From NCBI RefSeq assembly GCF_028389875.1, contig NC_084670.1, forward strand, positions 11,751,383 to 11,815,382: a stretch of 64,000 nucleotides of DNA, given 5' to 3'. Below, piece by piece: positions 1 through 38,900 of this stretch (its first letter is position 1; each line of letters opens with the position of its first letter). The notes below the pieces were generated by a model that saw nothing but the letters and a program-made list of their open reading frames with translations, had not been told where the DNA came from and searched no databases. The position numbers and the translations under genes are program-made. The stretch is from Rhea pennata. Lineage: Eukaryota > Chordata > Aves > Rheiformes > Rheidae.

Positions 1-179
1 AACCCATTTAGATGCAGCAAATCCTCCAGTTAGTATACATGTCCAAGAATGCTGTTTTATTCCAGAGGGGAAAAAAAAACAGTTTGTGGTGAGATCAGAT
101 CTGGGCATCTGTGACAAAAGAAAATGGAGTAAAATGCCATCTCTGAGTCTAATGAAACTGATTCTTTTTGTCCCTAAAG

Positions 180-15021
<14,842 letters not shown>

Positions 15022-15475
15022 ATATAGCAAAATGTGGTTCACAAGCAATCTTCTGTATGTCTTGCATATGTCAGTGGTTTGTGTAACTCCTATTTTTAAA
15101 AGTGGTAGTGTGTGTGTAGGTCAGGTGTGCCTGAAAGCAGCAAACATGGCAGCCTCTCTCCCTGCACGGCCTAGTATCAGGGTACATGGCAGAGACTCTG
15201 CTAGAAATATTCCCTGCAAGGCTTGGGGAGGGGGAACCTGAGTGTCTGCCAGATGTCTAATATCTGGCCCTGCATAAGTGACTATGGTCTGCTCTGATAG
15301 AAATAGATATGTGTATAGTTTTCTAGTGTACATACTATTTTTGGTTCCAGATGTGCTTGAAGTGTTGCAAAACTGCAAGTCTGGCTTTTCTAGAAAGAAA
15401 ATGGACTACATGTAACTGTAAAAAATCAGTATTTTAAGAAGTTTGCTTGATAAATAAATGTTTCTGGATTTAATT
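15022..15475 (+). other. KIF2C: KIF2C 3' UTR with poly(A) signals
   Basis: Non-coding tail after the TAA. A canonical AATAAA lies at 15453-15458 and a second at 15625-15630, so the transcript probably ends near 15475 or 15650. No mRNA evidence was available. Confidence 0.7.
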
Positions 15476-15649
15476 AACTTCTATCTTATAAAACATTTTT
15501 CTTGATGATTTTGCTGAAGTCTGGCAGCCCCTAAAGACTGGTGTTGTAGAGGTGGGCTGGCTTCTTGGAGGAAGTTTCTTTTTAAAATATCTACACCTGT
15601 AATGTTTACATAAAAATCATTTGAAATAAATGTCTCTATGTTGGGATCT

Positions 15650-16338
15650 TGCTGGGTAGAACTTGCCTAACGAGGGAAAACAATCCACACTGTCAGGAAC
15701 AGTCTCCGTATGTTGCAATTGAGCAAAGCTGAATGCACTGTATGTGGTGGCTCAGCTCTTAGGGCAGTGCCTAAGTGGGAAGGGCCCTGCTGCCTCCTTC
15801 GAACCTCTGGAGTTTACCTGAATTTTCAGGTAGCCCCAGGATCTTCCCATGTATTTTCCATGGAACCTTACAGGAAATGGGTAACAAATAACACATATTC
15901 AGCAGTCTACCACAACTGTATTTGAAAGCAGAAGCTTACCTATGAAGAAGCCTTAGCAAAGCCACCAGCTCAGCTGCAGCATGGCTCTTCTGTACAATGT
16001 GTGCCCATACAAACCCTTCTTAGGGAAGGAGCAGACATAGGGCTGGGGGGAACAGATGGGAGGCAAGTGCTGCTGCCCTCTCTCCTGTTTGTTCAGTTCA
16101 CTCCAGGGCCTGTTTCTGAAAGAACAGAACAGCCCCATGAGCTACAGGCCCAGCAGTGGAGCAGGCAGATCATACAGATGTCAACAGCACAAACAGCCCC
16201 GACCCTAGCATGAGCCTGGGGCCTAGTCCCTGCACTGTAGCAGGAACTTTGAGTTGCCTTCTCCCCTGAAACTAAAGGCATTTTTCTATCTATTCTTGAT
16301 AGATGCCAGTGTAAGATGGAGCAGCTGGAGACTGGCCT
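15650..16338. other. KIF2C-ARMH1 convergent intergenic region
   Basis: About 700 bp between the KIF2C poly(A) sites and the ARMH1 stop codon. It should hold the ARMH1 3' UTR. No minus-strand AATAAA is visible; the nearest minus-strand ATTAAA is at 15474-15469, inside the KIF2C 3' end, so the two transcripts may overlap. No other gene seen. Confidence 0.5.
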
Positions 16339-28379
<12,041 letters not shown>

Positions 28380-31059
28380 TTACTACCAGAATCACATTTA
28401 AGATCTCGTCTGGTAAATAATCATAAAAACCTTAATAGCCATTAATTACATCTCATTTTCCTTTGTACTCATTTCATAGATAGGAAAACTGAGACAAAAA
28501 GAGAGTTCCTTGTACACTTGAGGCTGCACAATGAATCTGCAATGCACATGGGATTATATTCCAGATCAGATGGCTACACCACAAGAACTCTCTTCTTTGT
28601 TCTGTTAATAAAGTCATTTGATATTACCAATTCTCCTAACCTCATTTCTTGCTAGCCTCATGATATGAACACTGCATCAAATAGGTGACCTGCCAGAGAA
28701 TAAATAGGGTGAAATGAGAGCACAAATAGGTATGGATTTATCGGTAACGACAGGGTCAAGGGGGCTGCAAATGCCCATTTACACAGCAGTGTGGCATGCT
28801 CTCTCTCAGGAGATGGAGTGACTGTCATTTTGCCCTGGGCCCATGTTCCCTCCAGGAAGATATGTTTGGCCTTGGCAGTGGAGTGGTTTGGGATCCTTTT
28901 GCATGGTGGACATTTGCTCTTTTTCACTTATCTAATCTCTAGGCACAGGCTCTGAGTTTTGAAAGGCATGTTCTTAAACAATCTGAGAAAACCCGAAATG
29001 ATGAGAAATACTTGCAATAAGATTGAAACTTCAGAAACATCCTTTGCCTGCACCTCCTCCTATCCCTCCACATAGGTGTTAAATAAAGCATTCCATATTT
29101 TGCCTAATTTCTTTGGCACATTTTAGAGTCATTAAGATATCTCCTATTCCAGATCTACAATGTGAAGATGCCCTTAGTAGAAGGATGCAATGCCAGAGGA
29201 CTAAGCTCTCTATCCATTCAGGTAGACAAGAATTCTACTGACTCATATGTATTAGCAGTAGTATATGATGACTAGTTTCAAGGAGTCTTACAGTTAAGCA
29301 TGTAGATAGATGCAGACCGAGGAACAAGGCAGACCTGCCACAGATAACTGTACTGACACAGGTGCGTTGTCCTCCACCAAGCTACATCAACGTACCTGAA
29401 GTTAAGATGGGAATACACTCCTTGTTTCATCCAGTCCTTGGACTACCTACGTAAGAAAGTTGCCATTTTAGGTTTTAATAAAAGTGTGATTTAAGAGCAA
29501 AAAAAACCCCAAAATGACAAAAATTGGGGGGGGGGGAAGGAGGAGGCAGAACAAGAACATTTTCTCTCAATGAAATACAAGTCACCGAGATTACCAGTTT
29601 CCCATCTGCACAGTTCTTAAGACTTTTCTCCTAGAACTTGAAGCAAAATCCCAAATTAATTTCAGAAAATCTGCAAGACATCTGCTCAAAGGAACTTTCT
29701 GTTGCTATAGGCTGAACCAATGAGAGGTGAAAATGTACCATACCTTGATGTCCGAAAACAAACAAACAAATTCTTGAAAAAGTTTACTAAGAAACAATGT
29801 TTGAGAATTAAGATGAGATGAAATATCATTTAGGAATTAACAGCCTGTATTCTGTAAGGAGTCTGTGTCCTTGGCAGGGCATTTTCAGGATCTCCTTTGA
29901 GTGGAAGCAGGTTTAAAATAAATCCACGTTCCCAAAATAGTTGTGATTGAAAGTGTTATTAGCCATAACAAATGTTAGTGCTGACAGGAGAATGGCCTGT
30001 TAGGGGCCTTTGGTGAAACAGTCAAGTGAAAGTCATATTTCACATTATTGCAAGCATTTTCCTGTGATTTACAGAATATTTGTGAAACATTACTTGCAAG
30101 GCATATGATTGATACTGAGAGAACTGCTAGTGTGCAGGGAGAACCTGTATTTCACAGAGACTGTTTGCATGAAATTTACAGTCCCATAAAGTGCTACTCT
30201 GTCCTCAACAGAGATCTAGTTAAAAGAACTTTACAGTCTGAAACATCCAAAAATTGATTCTAAATTAACGTTTCCATATTTATGTTTTAGATGCTGGTGG
30301 TGTACTCTATCCCATTTTTATTAGAAAGCGGCAATAACCCCAATAACCCCCACTATTCAGAAACCAGCCTCTGGACGTGAGGATTTTAGTGATACAAAGT
30401 GCTTGCCTATGATACAATGGCAAAGAAAATGGACTTTGAAAAAATGATCGCATGGGGCTTCTGAGGATACAATGGTATCAATACTTGGCTGATCTAATAA
30501 CATAATCTGTTGACATAGCAGTCTTCCTGTTAGTATTGAAGTACCCTAAAACATGTATAATTATTTTTATCATGATCATTTTACAAACGAGAATATACAG
30601 ACACAGAAAAGTTAGTTGACTTGCCACAGTCATTTATCAGTGGCAATATCAGCACTTAACTCCTGCTTGTTGGCTTCAAACTCTGCTCTCGCCAGTGCTG
30701 TGCTGCCACCTCTGTGACTGGATCTAATAATCAAAACAAGTCTGGATCTGGGCAGTGCTTTTTTTTTTCTCCCGAGAAAAGCCCAAATGATTTAGGAACT
30801 AACTCTGGCAATTCAGCAGTCCTTTATATCTTGAATATTGCTAAATCACCAGATTCAAACCAAAAAGTGTGCTGGTGCTGCAAGTGCCAACCCAGTCCAA
30901 GTATGACATGCAGCCTTGGACTTGTGGAACAGACAGGGATTGACAGTGATTTGCAGTTACCTTTGCACCTTGCAACATCAAGGTTGTGCCCAGCACCAGG
31001 CACAAGCAGAAGTTTCTGTTTCCCTGGCAGGTTTCACTCTCCCCTGGCAATCCCACACA

Positions 31060-32070
31060 ACCTTTCCCTGGGCATCCTAGTGCTTTCTACCCCATCCCAT
31101 TCAACCCAAGCTCCTACTGGCCCCTCAGTCACCCATATGTCCAACCTCCCATCCTCGTCACCTATGTTAATTCCAGTCGTGATGCTGACTCCAGTCCCTG
31201 CATACACCTCACCCACATTGAGCCCCTGCCCTGACCCCTACATCCATCCCAGCCCTTAGGTCCCTCCATCCTAACCCCATTCTAGAGTGGACATTCCCCC
31301 CAAACCCTTACCTCTATGCCCACCCCAGCTCAACAGTCCAACCTGGTCTGATCCACCCCAGCCCCAAGCCCTGTGTTCCCCCACACTCTGACTCTAAAAC
31401 CCACCACTGGCCCTACAGTTCTCCTGCAAGATCCCATCCACAGAATCACAGAATGGTTGAGGTTGGAAGTCATTTCTGGATGTGATCTATTCCAACCCTC
31501 TTGCTCAAGCAGGATCATCTAGAGCACATTGCCCAGGACTGGGTCCAGACGGCTTCTGAACATCTCCAAGGATGGAGACTCCACCACCTCTCTGGGCAAC
31601 CTGTTCCAGTGCACAGTTACCCCAGAATACACAAGTTTTTCCTTTGGTCCAGATGGAACTACCTGCATTTCAGTTTGTGCCGGCTGCCTCTCGTCCTGTC
31701 ACTGGGAGTCACTGAAATGAGTTTGTCCCCATCCTCTTTGTACCCTCCTACCTCCTCAATACCCCAGCCCCCAAAGCCGACCCAGCCCCATACCCCCTGA
31801 CCCCAATGCCTGCCCCAGACCCTACAATCCCCTCCCACATCCTGACCCCAACACCCAGCTTAGGCCTTACAACCCGCCGACCCACCCCAACACTCGCTCC
31901 AGCCCCCATGAGTCCCCCATGTCTGCCTCCCCCGACCCCAACAGCACCTCAGCCCCTATGCCCCCCTCACCCTGACCCCAATGCCCACCCAGCCCCCAAT
32001 CCCGGCCCCACCATCCCTCGTCCTGACCCCAATGCCCACCGCGGCCGCCATGTCCCCCTACCCCCGACGC
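31060..32070. repeat. C-rich degenerate minisatellite
   Basis: Irregular repetition of phrases like CCCTGACCCCAATGCCCACC and CCCCAGCCCC on both sides of the CR1 fragment. It is CpG-poor until about 32040, unlike the promoter island next to it. Confidence 0.7.
31441..31725 (-). mobile_element. CR1 LINE 3' fragment
   Basis: The plus strand shows the reverse complement of a CR1 3' end: ATCACAGAATGG, GGTTGGAAGT, TCCAACCCTC, then CTCTGGGCAACCTGTTCCAG. This combination is characteristic of CR1 in birds and other sauropsids. It is 5'-truncated with no coding capacity. Confidence 0.88.
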
Positions 32071-32078
32071 CCCCTCAC

Positions 32079-32380
32079 CTTCCCGACAAGGGGCGGATAC
32101 TCTGCAGCGTGACTGACACCGCCTCTGAGCCAATCGCGGCCCGCCTCTGCTCCCTCGGCCCAATGGGTGAGCCAGCTTCGCGCCTAGTGGGCGTGGCGCC
32201 GACGCCGCCGGCGGTTGCTAAGGTCTGTTGCTAGGGAAGCCGGAGGCGGAGGGGGGAGGAGGAGGCCATTGAGGCGAGGCGAGCACCTCTCCTTCTCATT
32301 GGCTGTGGGAGGCGCGGGGGGTGGAGCTTCCGGTGGGGAGAGCGGAAGCGCCGGAGGAGCGTGAAGTGAGAGCCGGCCGT
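32079..32380. promoter_or_regulatory. ARMH1/TMEM53 bidirectional CpG-island promoter
   Basis: The two genes start head to head within about 300 bp. The minus-strand first exon of ARMH1 ends at 32079 with donor GTGAGG. The interval is CpG-rich and lacks a TATA box. It carries CCAAT motifs near 32130 and 32160 (plus) and an ATTGG near 32298, an ETS-type CTTCCGG at 32327-32333, and two GTTGCTA half-sites at 32214-32240 that resemble RFX X-boxes. The head-to-head arrangement is also that of human TMEM53 and ARMH1, from memory. Exact start sites are not determinable here. Confidence 0.75.
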
Positions 32381-32381
32381 G

Positions 32382-35363
32382 ATGGGGAGCTGCAGGCTGG
32401 AGGCGGCGGCGGTGGAGCTGGCGGCGGGTGCGGCGGCCCTGGGGGCCGGAGGGGCGGCCGAGTCCTGAGGGAGGAGGTGCCGGGCCTGGGGGACGCGTGA
32501 GAGAAGGGGGGGGGGCGGGCTTGGGAGACCCTGGAGGAAAGGGGGGGACTAGGCCCTGGGGGGCCTTGAGGATAGAGGAGGGAAACTGGGCCTGGGGCCC
32601 TTTGTGGCAGGGGGGTCTGGGGGACCCTTGGGCATAGAGGAGAGAAACTGGGCCTTGGGGACCCCCAATGACAGAAGGGTTGAGGAGGCCCCTGAGGAAG
32701 GAGGAGGGGGAGGTTTGGACCTGTGGGACCCCCAGTGTCAACCTTACGACTTGTTTCAGAGAGCAGCACGAAAGGAGGGGCTGCAGATGGTCAGCCTGTG
32801 GTGATCCTTCTCGGTTGGGCAGGCTGTCAGGACAAATATCTAGCCAAATACAGTGCAATTTACAGTCAGAAGGTGAGTAGCTTGTTTATATTTTTCATAA
32901 CACTATCATACATCCCTCTGGGAAACTGTCTCTTTTCTGCATGCTGGTAAGATCACTCTAAAGCCTCTCTTGCTCCAAAGTCATCGGGAGTAAGTGGTAA
33001 GTTCTGATGGTCATTGAAAGCTCCTTGTGTCTAGGAGCTGCTTAGCCAGTATTATGTAAGCAGTTGCTGAGGTCATCTTTGTGTGTGCAAGTGAGAGACA
33101 AAAATACTTTCTCAGAAGAACACTTTCTGCCTCTGTGTGAATGACTGGGGTATTTTAAGTCCTTTAAGATTGTGAGATAATTAATGAACTACAGAAACCC
33201 TTCCCTCCCCCCCCCCCCCCCAAAAAAAAAAAAAATCCATAAACTTACTGCTTGCTAATAGGCCACAGCACAAACCTGGCAATGCCAGTCTGGAGACTGA
33301 GAGCATATCAGCATCTGTCATTCCCTCAGCTTTTCCTTTCTGTTGAGATAGTTCATCTATGTGTTGGGTTACAAATTTGTTTTATGCTTTCTGAGAAGCA
33401 GGCATTCTATGATATTAATACTTAGTCATTAGCAACTCTTTACATCTGAACTAAAGAGGTTGTCCAATTGCTGGTCTCCTAAGTTATGATATGTTCCTTT
33501 CTAATACCATAGTTTACTGGAATGATCTCAGCTTGTTGTATTGGGTCTCAGTTAAATGTTAGACACTTTAATTTTGTGAAAATGCCAAAATCTTGTTTTT
33601 TTTTACCAAATTTGTTCCAGATCTGGGTGGCAAGACTTGTACATTAACAAGTGTATTGTTAATATGTAATCCAGTGCAAGAGTCATTAATTGACTTCTTC
33701 TAGTGAAGAGTTAATTGTTAAGAGATTGTTATGACTAAGAGATGCTGCTGATCAGATGAGGAGCGTATTACATGGCAGCATGCCAACTTTGTGAAATACT
33801 TTTCTATCAGAAGGATGAGGGAAATGGAAAAGGAAAGAAGGGGTTTTCTTAGGCCCCTAATGAGGAAGTGACTGCAGCCTTGGCCAGATGATATACAAAC
33901 CTTTGATTTAAGAACTGAAACTCGATATCCTCTGTTCTTCCTAGCTCGCTGTTCAGGGAGCTCTGGGAGGGAGGATAGTCTTGGTGCCTCTGCCTTACAG
34001 CAGTCAGTGTATAATAGCAGCAAGTTCAGGGTGGCATGAAATGCCTTTAGAATTTCTTGCTTGGTATGAAACTCATTTAGAAACTTCTCTGAGGTCCTGT
34101 TTCCCAATCTACACCTACCTGAAAGATCTTAACTGTAAAGGCAAGTTGCATAAGCCTTCTGACTCTTTTCACTTGAATAGCTAAAGAGTTTCAGAAAGGA
34201 TTACAAAACCACACTGGTGCTTATTGTAGGCGAGTCTTATAGATGGCTGCAAATGGATACTACCAAAGGACAGGAAGAAGTTTATTTCACTCTCATGAAT
34301 TGGGTGTGCATCAGGGAAAATCCTTCTTCCCCAAATGGCCTTTCCTGAAGGTTTGTGAGTTGGAGAAAAGGGCCTGTTTTCTGTTCTTGGGTGAAGATTA
34401 ACACTTATAACAGTGTGGGTGGTACTGTACTTAGGGGCTGTGCCAGTTGGCAAAAGACTTGGAAGAATCTTAGATGTCATCAAATTCAGGCCCTCTGCTA
34501 TTGAAAAACCCTTTCATCATACTGTGTTGTTGTTATTACAATCCTGTTCGTATTGATGCTTTTCTACCGAAGAGCTTCTCATGGTCCTGTGACTTCTGTT
34601 GGCAACCTGACTCAAATCTTCCTGTTCTGTGTCCTACTGCTTGTATACTCTGTAATTTGCAGCACAGCCCAATATGGAGGTCTCTATCTGTTCTTCTTAG
34701 GGGTGCGCCACCATCCGCTACACAGCTCCGTGGAGGATGGTGTTCTTCTCGGAGTCTTTTGGCATCAGATCCCTCCAGACCCCAGCTAGGAGACTCCTGG
34801 AGCTGCTCTTCGACTACAGCATCGAAAATAGACCTGTTCTGTTCCATGTTTTCAGCAATGGTGGGGTCATGCTATACCGCTATATCCTTGAAGCACTCCA
34901 CACAGAGCAGCCATTCAAGAGCCTCAAAGTAGTGGGCACCATTTTTGATAGTGCTCCTGGCAGAAGAAACTTGAGAGGAGGCCTTCGTGCTTTGGGAACT
35001 GTCTTGGTATCCACTAATGTGCTGCTCAAGTATTTCCTCTTGTTCAGTTTTGCCGCTACAGCTGTTGTGATGCGGATCATCCTGTACCCGTTGACCCGCT
35101 TCATCCATGAGAGTCATTACGATGTCCTGCTGAAAGCGCCCTCCCGATGGCCCGAGCTTTACCTCTATTCCCAAGCTGATGCAGTCATTGAGGCCAGTGA
35201 AGTTGAGCACATGGCTGATGCCCGGCAGCGGCTTGGTGTCTCTGTGAAAGCTGTAGACTTTTCAGACTCTGCTCACGTCAGCCATATGCGGGCATATCCC
35301 ACCTATTACAGCAACCTCTGTATGACTTTTCTGTTGGACTGTGTCAGGGGCTCACCTTGTTAG
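32382..35363 (+). CDS. TMEM53: TMEM53 (NET4), DUF829 alpha/beta-hydrolase-fold nuclear envelope protein
   Basis: TMEM53 is an integral nuclear-envelope protein reported to limit BMP-SMAD signalling in bone cells. Exons: 32382-32427, 32760-32872, 34701-35363; phases agree and give about 273 residues (human about 277). Conserved blocks are QPVVILLGW (first strand of the fold), HVFSNGGVMLYRY with the serine of the nucleophile elbow near residue 105, and SAHVSH, containing the histidine of a putative triad. A hydrophobic segment near residues 157-185 is the likely membrane span. The first exon is inferred from the ATG in CpG-rich DNA and the phase-1 donor GTGCGG at 32428; its short alanine-rich peptide differs from human, so the start is less certain than exons 2 and 3. 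Confidence 0.93.
32428..32759 (+). repeat. TMEM53 intron 1, G-rich degenerate tandem repeat
   Basis: The 332 bp intron is almost entirely G-rich on the plus strand, with a recurring phrase like GAGGAAACTGGGCCT spaced by about 60-75 bp and many runs of three or more G. It could fold into G-quadruplexes. The open frames through it are composition artefacts. Confidence 0.7.
32873..34700 (+). other. TMEM53 intron 2
   Basis: A 1.8 kb intron with an ordinary GTGAGT donor and a CTTCTTAG acceptor. It contains a C-run followed by an A-run near 33209-33236. Nothing else recognised. Confidence 0.8.
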
Positions 35364-35970
35364 TGGTGTAATTACTTATCTGTATGCCTCTACTTTGCTC
35401 AGGTTGTATAGGAAACATCACCCCCTTGCTTCTGTGTTTTTGAAGTGAGGAAAGCAGAGACTTCCTCTGTCCTCAGCTTTTTTTTCACTAGATAAATATC
35501 TGAACGCCTCCAGGCTGGCCTTTGCGCCCGCTGAGTCGTAGGAGCAAGTAGATGTGGGGTAATTTTAGGTACTAATGGTGAAATCCTAGCTTTATCTGCT
35601 TTACTAAGGTGTCACAGACTAGAATTTCACCTGGATGTTATTTGTTTCTTCCTGTCCCGTGTTGTTCTCTACTTTTTATACTGTGTTCTTGTCCCTGATG
35701 TCTAATGTGCATGTTCCGTTGCCTTGTACTGGTTCTAACATTACAGCTCTTCAATGTATTTGTTCTTTCTCTGTTATTTCTTTCATCTTGTAGTGAGCAA
35801 ACAGAAGCAGCTCTGCAGAATTTCCCTCTTCTCTCAGTGCATTGTAACTGTTGCAGTCGTTGCTGGAGAGCATGCCCAAGAGCCAAATGCAAGATCTGGA
35901 GAAGGCTTGTGCATGGAAATATGACCAGACTGCCATCTGCTTTCATTAAAGAGTGTAGATAGCACAGCAA
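35364..35970 (+). other. TMEM53: TMEM53 3' UTR (end approximate)
   Basis: Sequence after the TAG stop. No AATAAA occurs nearby; an ATTAAA at 35945-35950 is the first reasonable poly(A) signal and another lies at 36560-36565. Confidence 0.45.
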
Positions 35971-38900
35971 AGCACTGATTCCCTTGCCCTGGAAGGAGGC
36001 TTAAAAGTTTGTGATAAATTCTATGTTCTTCAACCGAAAGATCAGATTAATCTTTTTGTTGCTCTTCCTTTTTTCTTCCCTGTGTTCTCATGAGTAGTTT
36101 TAATTTTCTGGAGAAATGCACGTTTATTATTGTATATTGTGGAACAGCCTAGATTGTGCATCTGGGAATGCCGGGAAACTGGCATAGCTGTAACCCAGAA
36201 GACCTCAGAAATAGGTGGAATTGGAGAGAAAAATGGAACTGTCTATCGGAGCTATGATTTATACTAGGTGTTTCTTAAATCGCTTCCAGTGAGCTAGCCC
36301 ACAAATGACCATGAAATTCAATGTTTTTTTTTCCCCATGATGCTCTTTTCAGATGATCAGTCTTTGCTGCTTGTGCAGTGTGTACTTCTAATGCAAAGAA
36401 ATGATTTCATTTTACCCAGTGAAAAAGTAGCTTGTTGCACTGCTTTGCAGCCATGTTTGTTCTTGGGCTTTGTGATTTATTTTAGGGAGAGACGGGGATA
36501 AACTCAGAGGCAGAGCCTGCTAATAACGCATTTCCTCTGCGTCACAGCGTTGGAAACTAATTAAAAATGTGGTGGTCATTTTTAGCCAACTTTTAAGTTC
36601 TTACTCTCCAACTGCAGGAACAGGCCCTGCCATGGAGAGGCATGAACAAGGGGCTGCCCTTGCAAGGTAAGGACATGGAAAACACGAGAATTCTTATGAG
36701 TGTTTGCTGCCTGTGCTTGACTCGCCCACCCTTAGGGTGCTGCCATCCACAGTTACAAGGCACTTGCTGTTCTGAAGGGAAACACAGACAGAGAGATCTC
36801 TTGGGATGCGCTAAAATTATTTCTGAGTTTACAACATGAACTCTAACACGTCACACGAGACAACACAGGATGAGTTGTGGTCTGTGGCTAGAGCACCTGT
36901 TTTTAGCAGAATAATGTGGCAACACTTCCTTAAAACTAAGAATAAGCCCACGTTGAGCATGCTTTTGAGGGGTGGATTGCGGTGTATAGGATATGTGAGA
37001 ATTGCCTAAAAGGGGGCTGACTGCCTGGTTTATTTTCAATTATTTAAGTGAAAACTGTCTCCAAGCATGAGAGCCCTTACTGCTTGAGGCACAGCCTTGT
37101 GTAGGTGTAATCTTTGAGTTTTGACTTCCACTGTGAGAATCAGCTGTGTGGGCTACCCTGTGGTATGAGAACTTTCAATAGACTGTTTTCTGTAAAGAAA
37201 TTCTTATTCCTAGGATTTGGACCTAGGGGACCATGTCTGGATTTCATATCCCAGAAAGTCCATCACAGGTCTTGTAGATTTTTGAACCTAAATCTGACTT
37301 GTGCTATCAGTGCTGTAACTGCTAAGCTGTCATGTGTTTGCTTGCCTTCCTGGAGAACTGTGCTGTATCTTTCTTCTGAGCATCCAGCCTATTTGTGGGA
37401 CTGTGAAAATGCTTAGGGAGCAGACGTGATAAAGGTTATTTAACTAACACTTGCCCTCGTGCTGATTTCTGTGGGTTCAGTATTTATAGAACTCTTAAAC
37501 ACTTTATAATGTTTAACTTTGAATTAATACAGTTGTGCTGGACTGGGATTCTGCTGTTGCTGTTTATTGCCTTGGGTGTTGAACTTCTCTGTGTGCCTAT
37601 TTAAGCGCTTAGGCTGCTGTGGTGTGTGGTTGGCAGGTGTTGGAGCTAAGCCCTCCATCCCTGTGTGACAAAATGGTCAAAATCCCCCTGGGAAGAGCAT
37701 CACACCTGTGTCACACCTTTAATCTCCCCCTTCATCCCTGCAACAGGATTGCCACTCCCTACCTCCTGCTGTCCATGCCCTCCAACTTCTTGCTTTCCGG
37801 TGCCGCAGCCTGTAATACCTGCCGGCCTCCAAGGTCTGGATCCCTCTGCGTCTTTGCTCCAATGTGCGTATTCCTACATACACGCTTCCAGCGCTCCATA
37901 CTCTCACCTCTTTTCACCGGTCCTTAGAGTGTTTCTGTGCCATTGGCACCTCAGCATTGCGCTTGGCTGGGGGCAGCTAGACCACCCTTGTTTTCAGCAC
38001 AAACTGTGCATTTGCAGCTTACTGGCCTCTTCAGCTCTAGGATCCAGTGTGCCTGGTGCAATGAGTAGCCCTGGTTTGTGGCTGTGGATCAGTTTATCCT
38101 GTGATCGGGTCCCCCAGAGCAAGAGCAAGGCTGGGGCATTGCCGTGCTGACGGGGAGCGTGTGCCTTCTGATGGAGCCCTGCATGCAAAGAAGTTGCACG
38201 ATGTGCTTCACTGTTGTACTGTAGTCCTGCTGCCCTAAACTGCTGGTGTGACAGTGGGCACCTTTGAAAGAGCTGGCACGTGCCCAGGTAGCCGAGTTGC
38301 ATTTCCATAGGCCACCCTGTACTACATGAACAGGAACTTATTCATGGGCATTTCTACTACTACAGAAACTATTTAAAAATTGGGATTAATTCATGTATCC
38401 ACCCTTCTCAAAGAACAGTGGGGCGATCTCTAGCAGGCTAGTGATTTATGGAGGAAGTCACCCAGAAGATTGGTGCTGATGGGTTTAGTTTTCCATATCC
38501 TAGCAAATTTTAATTGTGATTATGAGCAATGTGTTAAGTGTATTGTATGATATATTGCCCTTTTCTTCCCTATACAACATGTATGCTTGCCCCCCTTTTC
38601 TGCCCTCTGTATTTCTGTTGCTTGTTATTTGAAACAGAAGGTTAATAACTTGGAGCCTGAAGGCACTCAGCCAAGAACTGATCCAAGCTCTACTGGATTT
38701 TTGAAAAACAACCTCTAATCCTTGCTAAACTGTCAGTTTGGTGCAGCCAGTGTTCCTAGAGAGCTTCAGCCTCAATAATGAAAGCCAAAGATTGGCATGT
38801 CTTGGTAGATCCAAGTAATCTTTGAGACAAAGGGAGGGGTAATGCAGATCAGCACTTTGGGAGAAAAAGCAGCACCCTGTGACTTGCTTTGGGGATAGGG

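Noticed and set aside
15900-16330. A further ARMH1 coding exon after 16339
   Set aside because: No minus-strand acceptor followed by sequence resembling the mammalian C-terminus was found.
32184-32858. A 224-residue proline-rich minus-strand frame
   Set aside because: It is antisense to the G-rich TMEM53 intron and promoter, has biased composition, and no splice or orthologue support.
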